Assembly (NCBI GenBank): GCA_028293325.1
Contig: JAQGPA010000054.1
Span: 1-64,000 of the forward strand
DNA: 64,000 bases
Reading direction: 5' to 3'
Source of the DNA: Pedosphaera sp.
Lineage (GTDB): Bacteria > Verrucomicrobiota > Verrucomicrobiia > Limisphaerales > Pedosphaeraceae
The position numbers were made by a program, and so were the translations under genes. Within the stretch, counting starts at the first letter, position 1. Each line of letters starts with the position of its first letter. Shown one piece after another: positions 36,403-46,618 of the stretch. The notes beneath the pieces are model-generated. The model did no database searches. It was not told the DNA's origin and worked only from the letters and a program-made list of their open reading frames with translations.

Positions 36403-38991
36403 CTATCCCCCAAACAAATCCATCTGCGGCGGTGGCGCAAGATTCTTGAGTTTGTCCCGCTCGGCGCGTTGGCGGGCGGTTTGGCGGACGTTCCCTTCGG
36501 GTGTGAGTTCGGATTCCTCCAGATTATGCAAAATTTCCTTGGCGCGTTCCAGCACCGCCTTGGGCACGCCAGCCAGCCGCGCCACCTGAATGCCGTAACT
36601 CTTGTCCGTCCCGCCCGCCACGATCTTGCGCAAAAACACTATCTGATCGTTCCACTCCCGCACGGCGACGTTGAAGTTCTTCAAGCGTGGCAACCGTCCC
36701 GCCAGTTCCGTCAGCTCATGATAATGCGTGGCGAACAATGTTTTCGCCCCCACCTGGTTGTGCAAATACTCCACGATCGACCACGCCAAACTCAACCCGT
36801 CGAACGTGCTGGTCCCGCGCCCAATCTCATCCAAAATAATCAGGCTGCGCTGCGTCGCGTTATTCAAAATGTTCGCCGTCTCGCTCATCTCCACCATGAA
36901 GGTCGATTGCCCGCGCGCCAGATCGTCGCTCGCCCCGATGCGCGTGAAGATGCGGTCAATCAAATCAATCCGCGCCTCGGCTGCTGGAATAAACGAACCC
37001 GTATGCGCCAACAACGCCAACAACGCCACCTGCCGTATATACGTGCTCTTGCCGGCCATGTTCGGGCCGGTGATCAGCGCGATTTGCAAACCGCCATCCA
37101 ACTGCGCGTCGTTCGGCACGAACCGCTCGTCGCTCAATTTCTGCTCCAGCACCGGATGCCGTCCATCGCGGATGGTCAACACTCCCTCCGCACCCACATG
37201 CGGCCGGCAATAACCATACAGCCGCGCCGTTTCCGCGAACGCGGACAGCACGTCCAATTGCGCCAGTGCGCCCGCCGTTTCCAGGATTTCCGGCAACCGC
37301 GCCAGCACCCCTTCGCGCACCCGCAGGAACAATTCATATTCCAGCTTGATGCTCCGTTCCTGCGCGCCGAGGATTTTCCCCTCCATCTCCTTCAACTCCG
37401 GCGTGATGAACCGTTCCCCGTTCGCGATGGTCTGCTTGCGAATATATTGCGCCGGCACCTTGTCCAGATTGCTCCGCGTCACCTCGATGTAATAGCCGAA
37501 CACCGAATTGAACCGCACTTTCAACGACGCAATGCCCGTCCGCTCGATCTCGTCCTGCTGCAATTTCGCAATCCAATCCTTCCCGCTCCGCGAGGCCGCG
37601 TGCAATTCATCCAACGCGGCATCGAACCCGTCGCGAATCAACCCGCCTTCCTTCAATGCCAGCGGCGGCTCGTCCAAAATCGCGCGCGCAATCAACTCCA
37701 CCAAATCCGGCATCTCGACCAATTGCCCCGCCAACTCCTCCATCAAACCGGCCGCGTGATTCTCCTCGGCCGCTTCATCCCCACCCAGCGCGGGCAACTC
37801 TTCATTCAAAGTTTCACCGCGCGCCGACGCTCCGCTTACCACGCCACTTAAAATCTCCTTCACCGCCGGCACCTGTTCCAACGCCATGCGCAACGCAATC
37901 AAATCCCGCGCGTTCCCGCTCCCCGCGCTCAAGCGCCCAATCGTCCGCTCCAAATCCCGCACCTGCGTTAATTGCACGCGGAATTTCTCCAGCGGTTCTG
38001 AATTCTCAATCCACGCCTGCACCGCCGCCTGCCGCCGGCCAATCGACGACGCATCCGCCAGCGGTTGCGAAAGCCAATCCCGCAAGCGTCGCGCCCCCAT
38101 CGGCGTCACGGTGCGATTCAGCGCGCCATACAACGTGGCGTTGCGCGGCGCATCCCGATGCAACGGCTCCAGAATTTCCAGATGCCGCAGCGTAGTCAGA
38201 TCAAGATTCAGGAAGTCGGACGTCTGATAACACGAAAGCGAAGTAAGATGCGCCAGGTCGCGCCGCAAATGTTGCGTCAGGTAATGCAATATCGCCCCCG
38301 CCGCGCCGATGGCCGCCAATTTGTTCTTCAGCCCAAAGCCATCGAGCGACGCCACCTTAAAATGGTCGCGCACGGCGAACTGCGCGGTTTCCGGCGCAAA
38401 AACCCAGTCGTCATAGGCGTTGAGAATCGGAAAGCTGCTCCGGAGCAATTCATGCAGCCGGGCGGCTTCCGTGGGCAAAATGATTTCCGCCGGACGCAGC
38501 CGCTCCAATTCCGCCAGCAGCGCGGCCTCTCCCTCCACCTCGGTGCATTTAAAACTGCCGGTCGTCACATCCACCAGCGCGAGACCGAACTCCTTGCCCA
38601 GCCCATAAACCGCCGCGATAAAATTATTCCGCTCCGCCTGGAGCATCCGCTCGTCGAAATGCGTGCCGGGACTCAGGATTTGCGTCACCTCCCGTTTCAC
38701 CAACTGCCCGGGCCGCGCCTCCTCCAGTTGCTCACAGATCGCCACCTTGCGACCCGCCTTGAGGATTCGGGAAATATAATTGTTCGCGGCATGGAACGGG
38801 ATGCCGCACATGGGAATCAGTCCGCGTTTGGTCAGCGCCACGTTGAGCAACTGCGCCCCCTGCTGCGCGTCCTCGAAGAACATTTCATAGAAATCCCCCA
38901 GGCGAAACAGCAGGATCGCATCCTTGGGCAATTCGCCCTTGATCCGGCGATACTGCGCCATCATCGGGGTAAGTTCTTTATCCGCAGACAT
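36403..38991 (-). CDS. mutS: DNA mismatch repair protein MutS
   Basis: An 862-residue MutS. The start is ATG 38991, giving SADKELTPMMAQYRRIKGEL and the mismatch-binding motif LLFRLGDFYEMFFEDAQ (the Phe-x-Glu of MutS1, about residues 30-36). The ATPase has TGPNMAGKSTYIRQVALLAL (around 640), LARGQSTFMVEMSE, and SLIILDEIGRGTSTFDGLSL, then FATHYHELTELA. The ORF is open 113 codons further upstream, but that part is translated intergenic repeat. mutL is not in the window. Confidence 0.97.
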   Translation of the reverse strand: MSADKELTPMMAQYRRIKGELPKDAILLFRLGDFYEMFFEDAQQGAQLLNVALTKRGLIPMCGIPFHAANNYISRILKAGRKVAICEQLEEARPGQLVKREVTQILSPGTHFDERMLQAERNNFIAAVYGLGKEFGLALVDVTTGSFKCTEVEGEAALLAELERLRPAEIILPTEAARLHELLRSSFPILNAYDDWVFAPETAQFAVRDHFKVASLDGFGLKNKLAAIGAAGAILHYLTQHLRRDLAHLTSLSCYQTSDFLNLDLTTLRHLEILEPLHRDAPRNATLYGALNRTVTPMGARRLRDWLSQPLADASSIGRRQAAVQAWIENSEPLEKFRVQLTQVRDLERTIGRLSAGSGNARDLIALRMALEQVPAVKEILSGVVSGASARGETLNEELPALGGDEAAEENHAAGLMEELAGQLVEMPDLVELIARAILDEPPLALKEGGLIRDGFDAALDELHAASRSGKDWIAKLQQDEIERTGIASLKVRFNSVFGYYIEVTRSNLDKVPAQYIRKQTIANGERFITPELKEMEGKILGAQERSIKLEYELFLRVREGVLARLPEILETAGALAQLDVLSAFAETARLYGYCRPHVGAEGVLTIRDGRHPVLEQKLSDERFVPNDAQLDGGLQIALITGPNMAGKSTYIRQVALLALLAHTGSFIPAAEARIDLIDRIFTRIGASDDLARGQSTFMVEMSETANILNNATQRSLIILDEIGRGTSTFDGLSLAWSIVEYLHNQVGAKTLFATHYHELTELAGRLPRLKNFNVAVREWNDQIVFLRKIVAGGTDKSYGIQVARLAGVPKAVLERAKEILHNLEESELTPEGNVRQTARQRAERDKLKNLAPPPQMDLFGG

Positions 38992-39360
38992 TGGGAAGAA
39001 ATTTAGACGGCTTTGGCTTGCAGGTCGAAAAGAAACTTTCACCCGACTTTCCCCCCAACTCGGAACTCGGAACGCCGAACCCTGAACCTCTTTGTTTATC
39101 TTCATATTGGCCGTGCGCAAGCACCCTCCCAGTGCCGGAGGCACGAAAGAATTTAGCCCACAGCGCAAGCTGTGGGATTCCGCTCCAAAGCCCCAAGCCC
39201 CTGTCGGGGCGACACAACCATACTGGTCACCGCTCACATTTTCGCGCTTCCAGCGCGGCGAGCCCCACGAGCATCTCCCCCAACTCTGAACGCCGAACTC
39301 GAAACTCAGAACATTCAGTTTAGTTTTCATAATGGCTGTCCGCTAGGACCAGAATAAAAA

Positions 39361-39440
39361 ACTACCTTTAGTTACCTTCCGATACCTTCCGGCTACCTTG
39401 ATTTACTGTCCGACACCTTGATTGACCGTCCGGCAGGACC
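39361..39440 (-). repeat. Decayed copy of the 21-bp coding repeat
   Basis: Plus-strand text CTACCTTTAGTTACCTT, CTACCTTGATTTACTG and CACCTTGATTGACC repeats the unit of the array at 39810-39935. Read on the minus strand it gives VNQGVGQ, a stop, and later RKVTKGS, the same NQG and VTKGS words as the C-terminus of the protein at 39803-40180. It is a degraded duplicate of that gene's 3' end, or a seed of the array. Confidence 0.5.
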
Positions 39441-39473
39441 CTGCCGGTCGGCATTCCCCCAACTCCGATAATG

Positions 39474-39517
39474 CCGCACTCCGAATTTGCCTGCCCCGAA
39501 GGGCGTGGCAGCACCTT
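39474..39517 (+). repeat. 44-bp direct repeat, copy 1
   Basis: Identical in all 44 bases to 39711-39754; includes CCGCACTCCGAATTTGCCTG and GAAGGGCGTGGCAGCACCTT. Lies 193 bp before its twin. Confidence 0.85.
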
Positions 39518-39710
39518 TTGTTTTGCATTCCATCTTCATAATGACCAGTCCGGAAGGACCTTCATAATGGCAGTCCGCTAGGACCTCCGCGTTCTCCGCC
39601 TGCTCCCATTGATTGACCCCGCCTTGTGCCAGGACCCCCTTCCGCCTTCTCCGCGACTCCGCGACTCCGCGACTCCGCGGTTAATTTCCCTTTTCGGACA
39701 ATTCCGCACT

Positions 39711-39754
39711 CCGCACTCCGAATTTGCCTGCCCCGAAGGGCGTGGCAGCACCTT
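39711..39754 (+). repeat. 44-bp direct repeat, copy 2
   Basis: Identical to 39474-39517. It continues straight into GATTTACTCAGTTGC and remnants of the 21-bp unit. Confidence 0.85.
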
Positions 39755-39802
39755 GATTTACTCAGTTGCATAAAAAAACTACCTTTAGTTACCTTGATTT
39801 CC

Positions 39803-40180
39803 CTATGGACTACCTTGATTTCCTTGGTGGCTACCTTTAGCTGCCTGAGGGCTACCTTGATTTACCGGGTGGCTACCTTTAGTTACTTGGGAGCTACCTT
39901 TAGTGACTTGGTGGCTACCTTGATTTGCTGCACGGTAGGCCAGGTGCTGCGCCAGGAGCCGCGGCGCCTCCCACTCCGCATAGCCCCCATGGCACCAGGC
40001 CGACATATTCTGTTCCGAGATCGGCCGCCCGCCGAACCGCTCCGCCAGCACCGCTTGCACCGCCGGCAAGGTATTGAGCCAGGCCACCCTATCCCGGTGC
40101 GAATTCCCATCCTCCAGCCGCCGATTCAACTCCTCCCGCAACGCCGCCGGCAACCGCGCAACTTTCCCATGTCGTATCAT
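39803..40180 (-). CDS. Small Verrucomicrobia-type protein with a heptad-repeat tail
   Basis: A 125-residue protein. The ATG at 40180 is preferred because AGGAG lies ten bases upstream; an in-frame ATG at 40198 adds six residues. The body, GKVARLPAALREELNRRLED, then LNTLPAVQAVLAERFGGRPI and SEQNMSAWCHGGYAEWEA, matches a family I recall as frequent in Verrucomicrobia genomes, perhaps a HTH-type or phage-related regulator; function unknown. The last 40 residues are 7-residue units (QVTKGSS, QVTKGSH, PVNQGSP, QAAKGSH, QGNQGSP) coded by the 21-bp tandem array, and the array runs on beyond the stop. Confidence 0.7.
   Translation of the reverse strand: MIRHGKVARLPAALREELNRRLEDGNSHRDRVAWLNTLPAVQAVLAERFGGRPISEQNMSAWCHGGYAEWEAPRLLAQHLAYRAANQGSHQVTKGSSQVTKGSHPVNQGSPQAAKGSHQGNQGSP
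39810..39935 (-). repeat. 21-bp tandem repeat array, six units
   Basis: Six exact-length 21-bp units on the plus strand, each beginning CTACCTT and alternating GATTT and TAG versions (for example CTACCTTTAGTGACTTGGTGG). They code a 7-residue repeat in the gene at 39803-40180. Partial units continue to about 39780. Confidence 0.85.
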
Positions 40181-40198
40181 AACAACAGCTCTCCTCAT

Positions 40199-40754
40199 TT
40201 ATTTGGTTTGGTTTGTTCATTGACCGAAATTCTTGAACGCCCCTCCGCGACTCCGCACTCCGAATTTGGCAGCCCCCTCCGCGTTCTCCGCTTGCTCCCA
40301 TTTCTCCAGTGCCAGGTCACCCTTGTGGATTCTCCGCGCCTCCGCGACTCCGCGGTTAATTTCCCTTTTCGCATTCCGAACTTTCTTATCGTTCATCATG
40401 GCGATTCAACCACAAACCCAAACCCTTGGATGTCGCTCGTGTCGCTCCTGTCGCTCAGCTTTTTGCGACAAAAACACCCATTCGCCCCTTTGTTTGCAGG
40501 CATGTCATGAGTTCTGATGGCCCAATTTGTGAAAAACCTCGTTTTTGCAATGCCCCATTCCGAACCAATCCCAACGGGATTGAATCATCCAGCCTGGGGT
40601 TGCGAGCAACAGCGAGCTACCCCAGGAAACATCCATCAACCAACCCTTCACTTCCGCGCATCGCGCGGCGAGCCCCGCGAGCATTCTCCGCCTACGCGTT
40701 CCTTTCCAATTGCCTTCCCCTCCCCAAACGCTACGATTCCACCCACCTAACTGC
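40199..40754. other. Intergenic region upstream of the hsd operon
   Basis: No gene seen. It contains CGCGACTCCGCGGTTAATTT with its flanks (29 bases at 40343-40371, identical to 39668-39696), a TGTCGCTC triple repeat near 40430-40455, and GCGCGGCGAGCCCCGCGAGC near 40664, which resembles CAGCGCGGCGAGCCCCACGA at about 39252. The promoter of the operon should lie within the last 150 bases, but I could not pick boxes with confidence. Confidence 0.5.
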
Positions 40755-42376
<1,622 letters not shown>

Positions 42377-42389
<13 letters not shown>

Positions 42390-43282
42390 GCATATCTGAA
42401 TTTACTTTCGGTTTTGGGTTTCTGTCCGAGCAAACTCAACGCCATTGGACAAACCTGCGCGTTGCACCCGTCTTGCCGAGCCTGCAACAAGAACAGCACG
42501 AAGGATGGGATGCACACCTCCCTCTTACGGCGGCCGACTACTATTATCAATTTAAGTTGAGTGATTATCTTGAGCACGCTAATTCCAAATTTATTGCAAA
42601 AGGAATCTACCCGGGCGCCTATTACCGTATCGCGCTTCACAGACGAAATTGGAATCAACAACACCAGCGCTTAAAAATTCATTCGATTAAGAATCCCAAT
42701 ACGTACTACGTTGCCCCCGAGTTTCATAACATTGCAGCATTTAACTCTGCATTTATGAGCAAACAGTTGCTTAACAGTTCAAGACTTATCCCACTGGCAG
42801 ACTGTAAAAATATCGCGGACAACAACCAGCATTACATAACTTTTCGCTACGGAGCGCCCACCTGGAAGTTCCATTCGGATCCTGAAACTCACGAAACGTC
42901 AATTAATGGAGCAAACATTCAAGGGTTATATCGAGACGGACGGCACCAATTCCGGAAGGTCGACGATGGTTTCGCCGCAGAACTTTTCCATAAGGCTGCT
43001 GCGAGCGCTCAAACTGTCATTACGAAGGAGAGTGACAAAAAAAAGCGCACAAAAAGGCCGACAGAGGAAACAGGGGTAATGGCAGCCGCACAGGGGCTTC
43101 CCACCCCCGAAATCGAAGCACAAGCAGAGGTGAACAGGGAAGTTGAGCCCAAGGACATTGAGTTACTTGACTACAACCCGGAGAGACATCGGCGGCGTGA
43201 TGTGCTGAAGCGGACATCGCAAGTTTTGTCTGTGTTTTTTGGCCTCACCCTTGTGCTAGTCGGGGAAAGGGGAAGGAGATGA
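42377..43282 (+). CDS. Unknown accessory protein with nuclease-like GxD...QxK pattern
   Basis: A 301-residue protein lodged between hsdM and hsdS, overlapping both (13 and 4 bases). It begins [20 protein letters not shown], then [10 protein letters not shown] (G43, D45) and [13 protein letters not shown] (Q58, K60). GxD followed after about a dozen residues by hydrophobic-QxK is the active-site layout of Mrr-type PD-(D/E)xK nucleases. [20 protein letters not shown] is another conserved-looking block. The last 100 residues are charged and end in a short hydrophobic stretch. I recall related proteins in defence islands but no named family; the nuclease idea is an inference. Its DNA is more AT-rich than hsdM. 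Confidence 0.75.
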
Positions 43283-44532
43283 GCAGGTGGCCCATACGGA
43301 CGATTGACGAGTTGAAAGCGAAAACCAACGCTGCCATCGCCATTGGTCCGTTTGGTTCGCGCATGAAAAGCGACTGCTATGTTGCGGCTGGCATCCCGGT
43401 TATTCGCGGAAACAACATCTCAGATACGCGTGAGTTGGTAGGAGAAATGGTTTACATCGCGCCGGAAAAGGCGCAGGAGGTTCGTTCGTCTATCATATTT
43501 GCTGACGATCTCTTCTTTCCGCATCGTGGATCTATCGGCCTCGTTGGTATCGTGCCACGAAAGGGCGTGGAGCGTTATGTTCAATCCAGCAGCCTGATGA
43601 AGCTCACGTGCGACCGCGCACAGGTAGAGCCGCTTTTTCTTTTCTATTTCTTCAGATCAGAACAAGGTCGCCACGAACTACTCAAAAATGCTTCCACAGT
43701 TGGCACGCCCGGAATCGGTCAGCCGCTTTCTTCTTTGAAGTCAATTCGTGTTGCGCTTCCACCTCTCTCCGAACAACGCGCCATTGCCTCGGTGTTGGGG
43801 GCGCTGGACGACAAGATTGAGTTGAACCGGCGGATGAACGAGACGCTGGAGGCGCTGACCCAGAGCCTGTTCAAATCCTGGTTCGTGGACCCCACCCAAT
43901 CCGCCCTCCCCAAAGGCTGGACGACTCGCGCGTTGTATGACTGCGCGGGCTACATCAACGGAGCAGCGTTCCGGAACGAACACTTTTCCGCTGACCGTCT
44001 AGGATTGCCGGTCATTAAGATTGGCGAGCTAAAAGATGGAATTACCGCGCAAACAAAATTCTGCGAAATTGAGCGCGAGCCAAAATACCGAATCAATTCC
44101 GGCGACATTTTGTTCTCATGGTCCGGTAGTCCCGACACTTCAATTGATATTTTCATTTGGACAGAAGGCGAAGGTTGGCTGAACCAGCACATCTTTAAGA
44201 TTCAATTTAAACGGCCAGTAGAAAAGTTCTTTGTCTATTATCTACTCCGACATCTCAAACCAGTGTTCGTCGAGATCGCTCGGGACAAGCAGACAACCGG
44301 CCTTGGTCATGTCACCGGCCAAGATTTGAAGAGGTTGAAAACATTTTTCCCACCAGACGAAATTTTGCAGAAGTTTAACCACGTCGTTGAGCCGTTGTTT
44401 AAGAAAGTCTATTCCAACCTCCACGAATCCCGCACCCTCGCCGCGCTGCGAGACGCGCTGCTGCCGAAGCTGCTGTCGGGCGAGTTGCGCGTTGTCCCCA
44501 GTTGCTACCAGAATCAACAGTCCTTGGTTTAA
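43279..44532 (+). CDS. hsdS: Type I restriction-modification specificity subunit HsdS
   Basis: A 417-residue specificity subunit with two target-recognition domains. The first (about 1-150) begins WPIRTIDELKAKTNAAIAIG; the central conserved helix region is LPPLSEQRAIASVLGALDDK followed by IELNRRMNETLEALTQSLFK; the second domain runs about 215-370, and the second helix region ends TLAALRDALLPKLLSGEL. This duplicated layout sets a bipartite recognition site. The ATG overlaps the previous stop (ATGA) and GGAAGGAG lies directly before it. Confidence 0.95.
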   Translation: MSRWPIRTIDELKAKTNAAIAIGPFGSRMKSDCYVAAGIPVIRGNNISDTRELVGEMVYIAPEKAQEVRSSIIFADDLFFPHRGSIGLVGIVPRKGVERYVQSSSLMKLTCDRAQVEPLFLFYFFRSEQGRHELLKNASTVGTPGIGQPLSSLKSIRVALPPLSEQRAIASVLGALDDKIELNRRMNETLEALTQSLFKSWFVDPTQSALPKGWTTRALYDCAGYINGAAFRNEHFSADRLGLPVIKIGELKDGITAQTKFCEIEREPKYRINSGDILFSWSGSPDTSIDIFIWTEGEGWLNQHIFKIQFKRPVEKFFVYYLLRHLKPVFVEIARDKQTTGLGHVTGQDLKRLKTFFPPDEILQKFNHVVEPLFKKVYSNLHESRTLAALRDALLPKLLSGELRVVPSCYQNQQSLV

Positions 44533-44536
44533 CACT

Positions 44537-46618
44537 ATGAAAATAATCAAATTCCGTGTTTATGGTTTCCGCTCAGTGGAAGATAGTGGTTGGATCGACA
44601 TAGGCAACGTTTCAGCTCTGATCGGCACTAATGAATCAGGCAAAACAAATCTGCTGATTCCCTTGTGGAAATTAAATCCTGCCAAAAACGGAGAGATTAA
44701 ACCAACTACTGACTATCCACGCAAGCGCTACAACGAAATACGAGTGATGGACAAAAAGCCGACATTTGTCACGGCTCAGTTTGAGCTAGCTCCAAATGAA
44801 ATTCAGAAGGTGGTTGAATTAACGGGCGCGGTCGCTGATGACGCAAAATTTGTTGAAATCTCGCGAGACTTTGATGGGAAATATTCTGCGATCTTTATTC
44901 CAGCAGGACAAAACGCGGGAGTTACTGTGGCAAGTGTTAAAGAACTTTTGGAACAAACCGCATCGGATTTGAAGAAATTTTCAGTTGACTCGGCTGAAGC
45001 AGAAACTCGTGACATGGCAATCCGAGTTATCGCCACGACACAAACAAACATTTCCGGCAATGAATTGGACGTTAACGCCTTGGTGGAAGTCGTATGCAGC
45101 TTGGATGCAATCAAACCAAAAAGGAGAGCGCAAGGGCTGGTCGCCGCGCGACTCAAACAACTATTTAGTAAGTTGGATTTGTTAGACCATTCATTGCAGC
45201 GGCCTAATCCGACACAAAACGCAGAGGCTCGAAGCTATGTCCTCAAGGCAATGCCATCATTCGTTTATTATTCAAACTACGGCAATTTAGATTCGGAAAT
45301 TTATCTTCCACACGTTATTGAAAATTTAGAGCGCGCTGGTCTCGGTGCGAAAGAAGAAGCCAAAACTCGCACACTCAAGGTTTTGTTTGAGTTCGTTAAA
45401 CTTGAACCTCAAGAAATTCTTGAACTGGGCCGTGACCTTCAAAGAAATCAAGGACGACCAAACGAGGAGCAAGTTGCAGCCGTAGCCGAGAAAAAAAAGG
45501 AACGCGATATTTTGCTTCAGTCGGCCTCCACGGAACTTACAAGCAAATTTAGGAATTGGTGGAGACAGGGAGAATATAGGTTCCGTTTTCAAGCGGATGG
45601 TGACCACTTCCGCATTTGGGTATCGGATGACAAAAGACCGGAGGACATCGAATTGGAAGGACGAAGCACCGGCCTTCAGTGGTTTTTTAGTTTTTATTTA
45701 ATTTTTTTGGTGGAAAGTCAGGACTCTCATCAAGGTTCGGTTCTGTTGCTTGACGAACCCGGTTTGTCGTTACATCCGCTCGCGCAACGCGATCTCTCAC
45801 AGTTCTTTGAAAATCTCTCCAGAACTAATCAAATTCTTTACACAACGCATTCACCGTTCATGGTTGATCCAGATCATTTGGATAGGGTTAAGGCTGTTTA
45901 TGTTTCCCCGGAGGGTGCAACTACCGTCTCCAGTGATTTACGTGCCAACGAGAAAATGACGGCACAATCGCGTTCTATTTATCCGGTTTATGCGGCGCTC
46001 GGTTTGAGCGTCTCAGACACACTTCTTCAAGGTTGCCAAATCATTATTGTCGAAGGTGCAAGCGATCAACTCGCTTTGAGCGCCATCAAAACCTATTTGA
46101 TCGGGCATGGCTTGCTGTCTCCTCGTCGCGACTTGGTTTTCATTCCAGCCGGAGGTGTTCGAGGTATCACTACAGTGGTAGGTATCGTTTCAGGCCCAAC
46201 TGATTCACCTCCCTTTGTGCTTTTAGATGATGATGCTGCGGGTAGGGATCTTGCGAAAAAACTTTGTTCGGGTCTGTATGCTGCCGAAAAAGAGAAGGTT
46301 ATTAAATTTTCGAGGGAAACTACCGGCAGTGATACGGAACTCGAAGATTTGTGGCCACCAAATTTCTTGGCTGAAGTCGCGAATAAGTTACTTCGCGGTC
46401 CGGATGAAGATTTTTCTGATTTTATCCAGCCTAGTTTGCCATTTTGCGAACAAGTTGAAGCGTTCGCAAAAAAACATGCTATCACGCTTCAAGAAGGCTG
46501 GAAAGTTGAGCTTGCGAAGAACGCCAAAACCAAACTCCTTCGCGATCTTTCTGCGATTCCAACTGACGGGGCCCAGGCGATACGCTGGCTAGAGTTGTTC
46601 AGGACTTTCACGAAGTGA
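44537..46618 (+). CDS. OLD-family ATPase with TOPRIM nuclease domain
   Basis: A 693-residue protein, start ATG 44537 four bases after hsdS. The N-terminal ABC-type ATPase has Walker A G30-T-N-E-S-G-K-T37 and Walker B VLLLD406-E407 with a following [12 protein letters not shown], and an HSPFMVD switch. The C-terminal TOPRIM domain has IIIVE506GASDQ and the acidic cluster LLD564-D-D566AAG. This is the arrangement of OLD (overcoming lysogenization defect) nucleases, which include the GajA protein of Gabija. Its stop overlaps the GTG start of hsdR. AT-rich compared with hsdM and hsdR, so perhaps inserted later. Confidence 0.9.
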   Translation: MKIIKFRVYGFRSVEDSGWIDIGNVSALIGTNESGKTNLLIPLWKLNPAKNGEIKPTTDYPRKRYNEIRVMDKKPTFVTAQFELAPNEIQKVVELTGAVADDAKFVEISRDFDGKYSAIFIPAGQNAGVTVASVKELLEQTASDLKKFSVDSAEAETRDMAIRVIATTQTNISGNELDVNALVEVVCSLDAIKPKRRAQGLVAARLKQLFSKLDLLDHSLQRPNPTQNAEARSYVLKAMPSFVYYSNYGNLDSEIYLPHVIENLERAGLGAKEEAKTRTLKVLFEFVKLEPQEILELGRDLQRNQGRPNEEQVAAVAEKKKERDILLQSASTELTSKFRNWWRQGEYRFRFQADGDHFRIWVSDDKRPEDIELEGRSTGLQWFFSFYLIFLVESQDSHQGSVLLLDEPGLSLHPLAQRDLSQFFENLSRTNQILYTTHSPFMVDPDHLDRVKAVYVSPEGATTVSSDLRANEKMTAQSRSIYPVYAALGLSVSDTLLQGCQIIIVEGASDQLALSAIKTYLIGHGLLSPRRDLVFIPAGGVRGITTVVGIVSGPTDSPPFVLLDDDAAGRDLAKKLCSGLYAAEKEKVIKFSRETTGSDTELEDLWPPNFLAEVANKLLRGPDEDFSDFIQPSLPFCEQVEAFAKKHAITLQEGWKVELAKNAKTKLLRDLSAIPTDGAQAIRWLELFRTFTK

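Larger units (their letters stand above)
38992..39802. other. Repeat field between mutS and a small repeat-bearing gene
   Basis: No real gene is seen. Contents: a TGCGCAAGCACCC phrase near 39115, a GCCCACAGCGCAAGCTGTGGG hairpin-like stretch near 39157, four GTCC-N4-GGACC micro-palindromes (39338, 39428, 39548 and 39573), two identical 44-bp direct repeats (39474 and 39711), a tandem CGCGACTC run near 39655, and decayed copies of the 21-bp unit of the neighbouring gene. Long open frames here are shadows of the repeats. Confidence 0.65.

Noticed and set aside
36469-37851. A 460-codon plus-strand frame
   Set aside because: Antisense to mutS over its ATPase domain.
38992-39330. An in-frame extension of mutS by 113 codons
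   Set aside because: The extra part is translated intergenic repeat (the CGCAAGCTGTGGG and GCGCAAGCACCC phrases) and the true MutS start motif begins at 38991.
39810-39935. A CRISPR-like array
   Set aside because: Units are contiguous 21-bp repeats without spacers and no cas gene is near.
39626-40510. A 294-codon open frame on the plus strand
   Set aside because: It is made of repeats and of the antisense of the 21-bp array and the small gene at 39803-40180; no start signal or family pattern.
44387-44536. A 50-codon extension of the OLD protein
   Set aside because: It overlaps the hsdS conserved C-terminal region in another frame; the ATG at 44537 leads directly into the ATPase fold.
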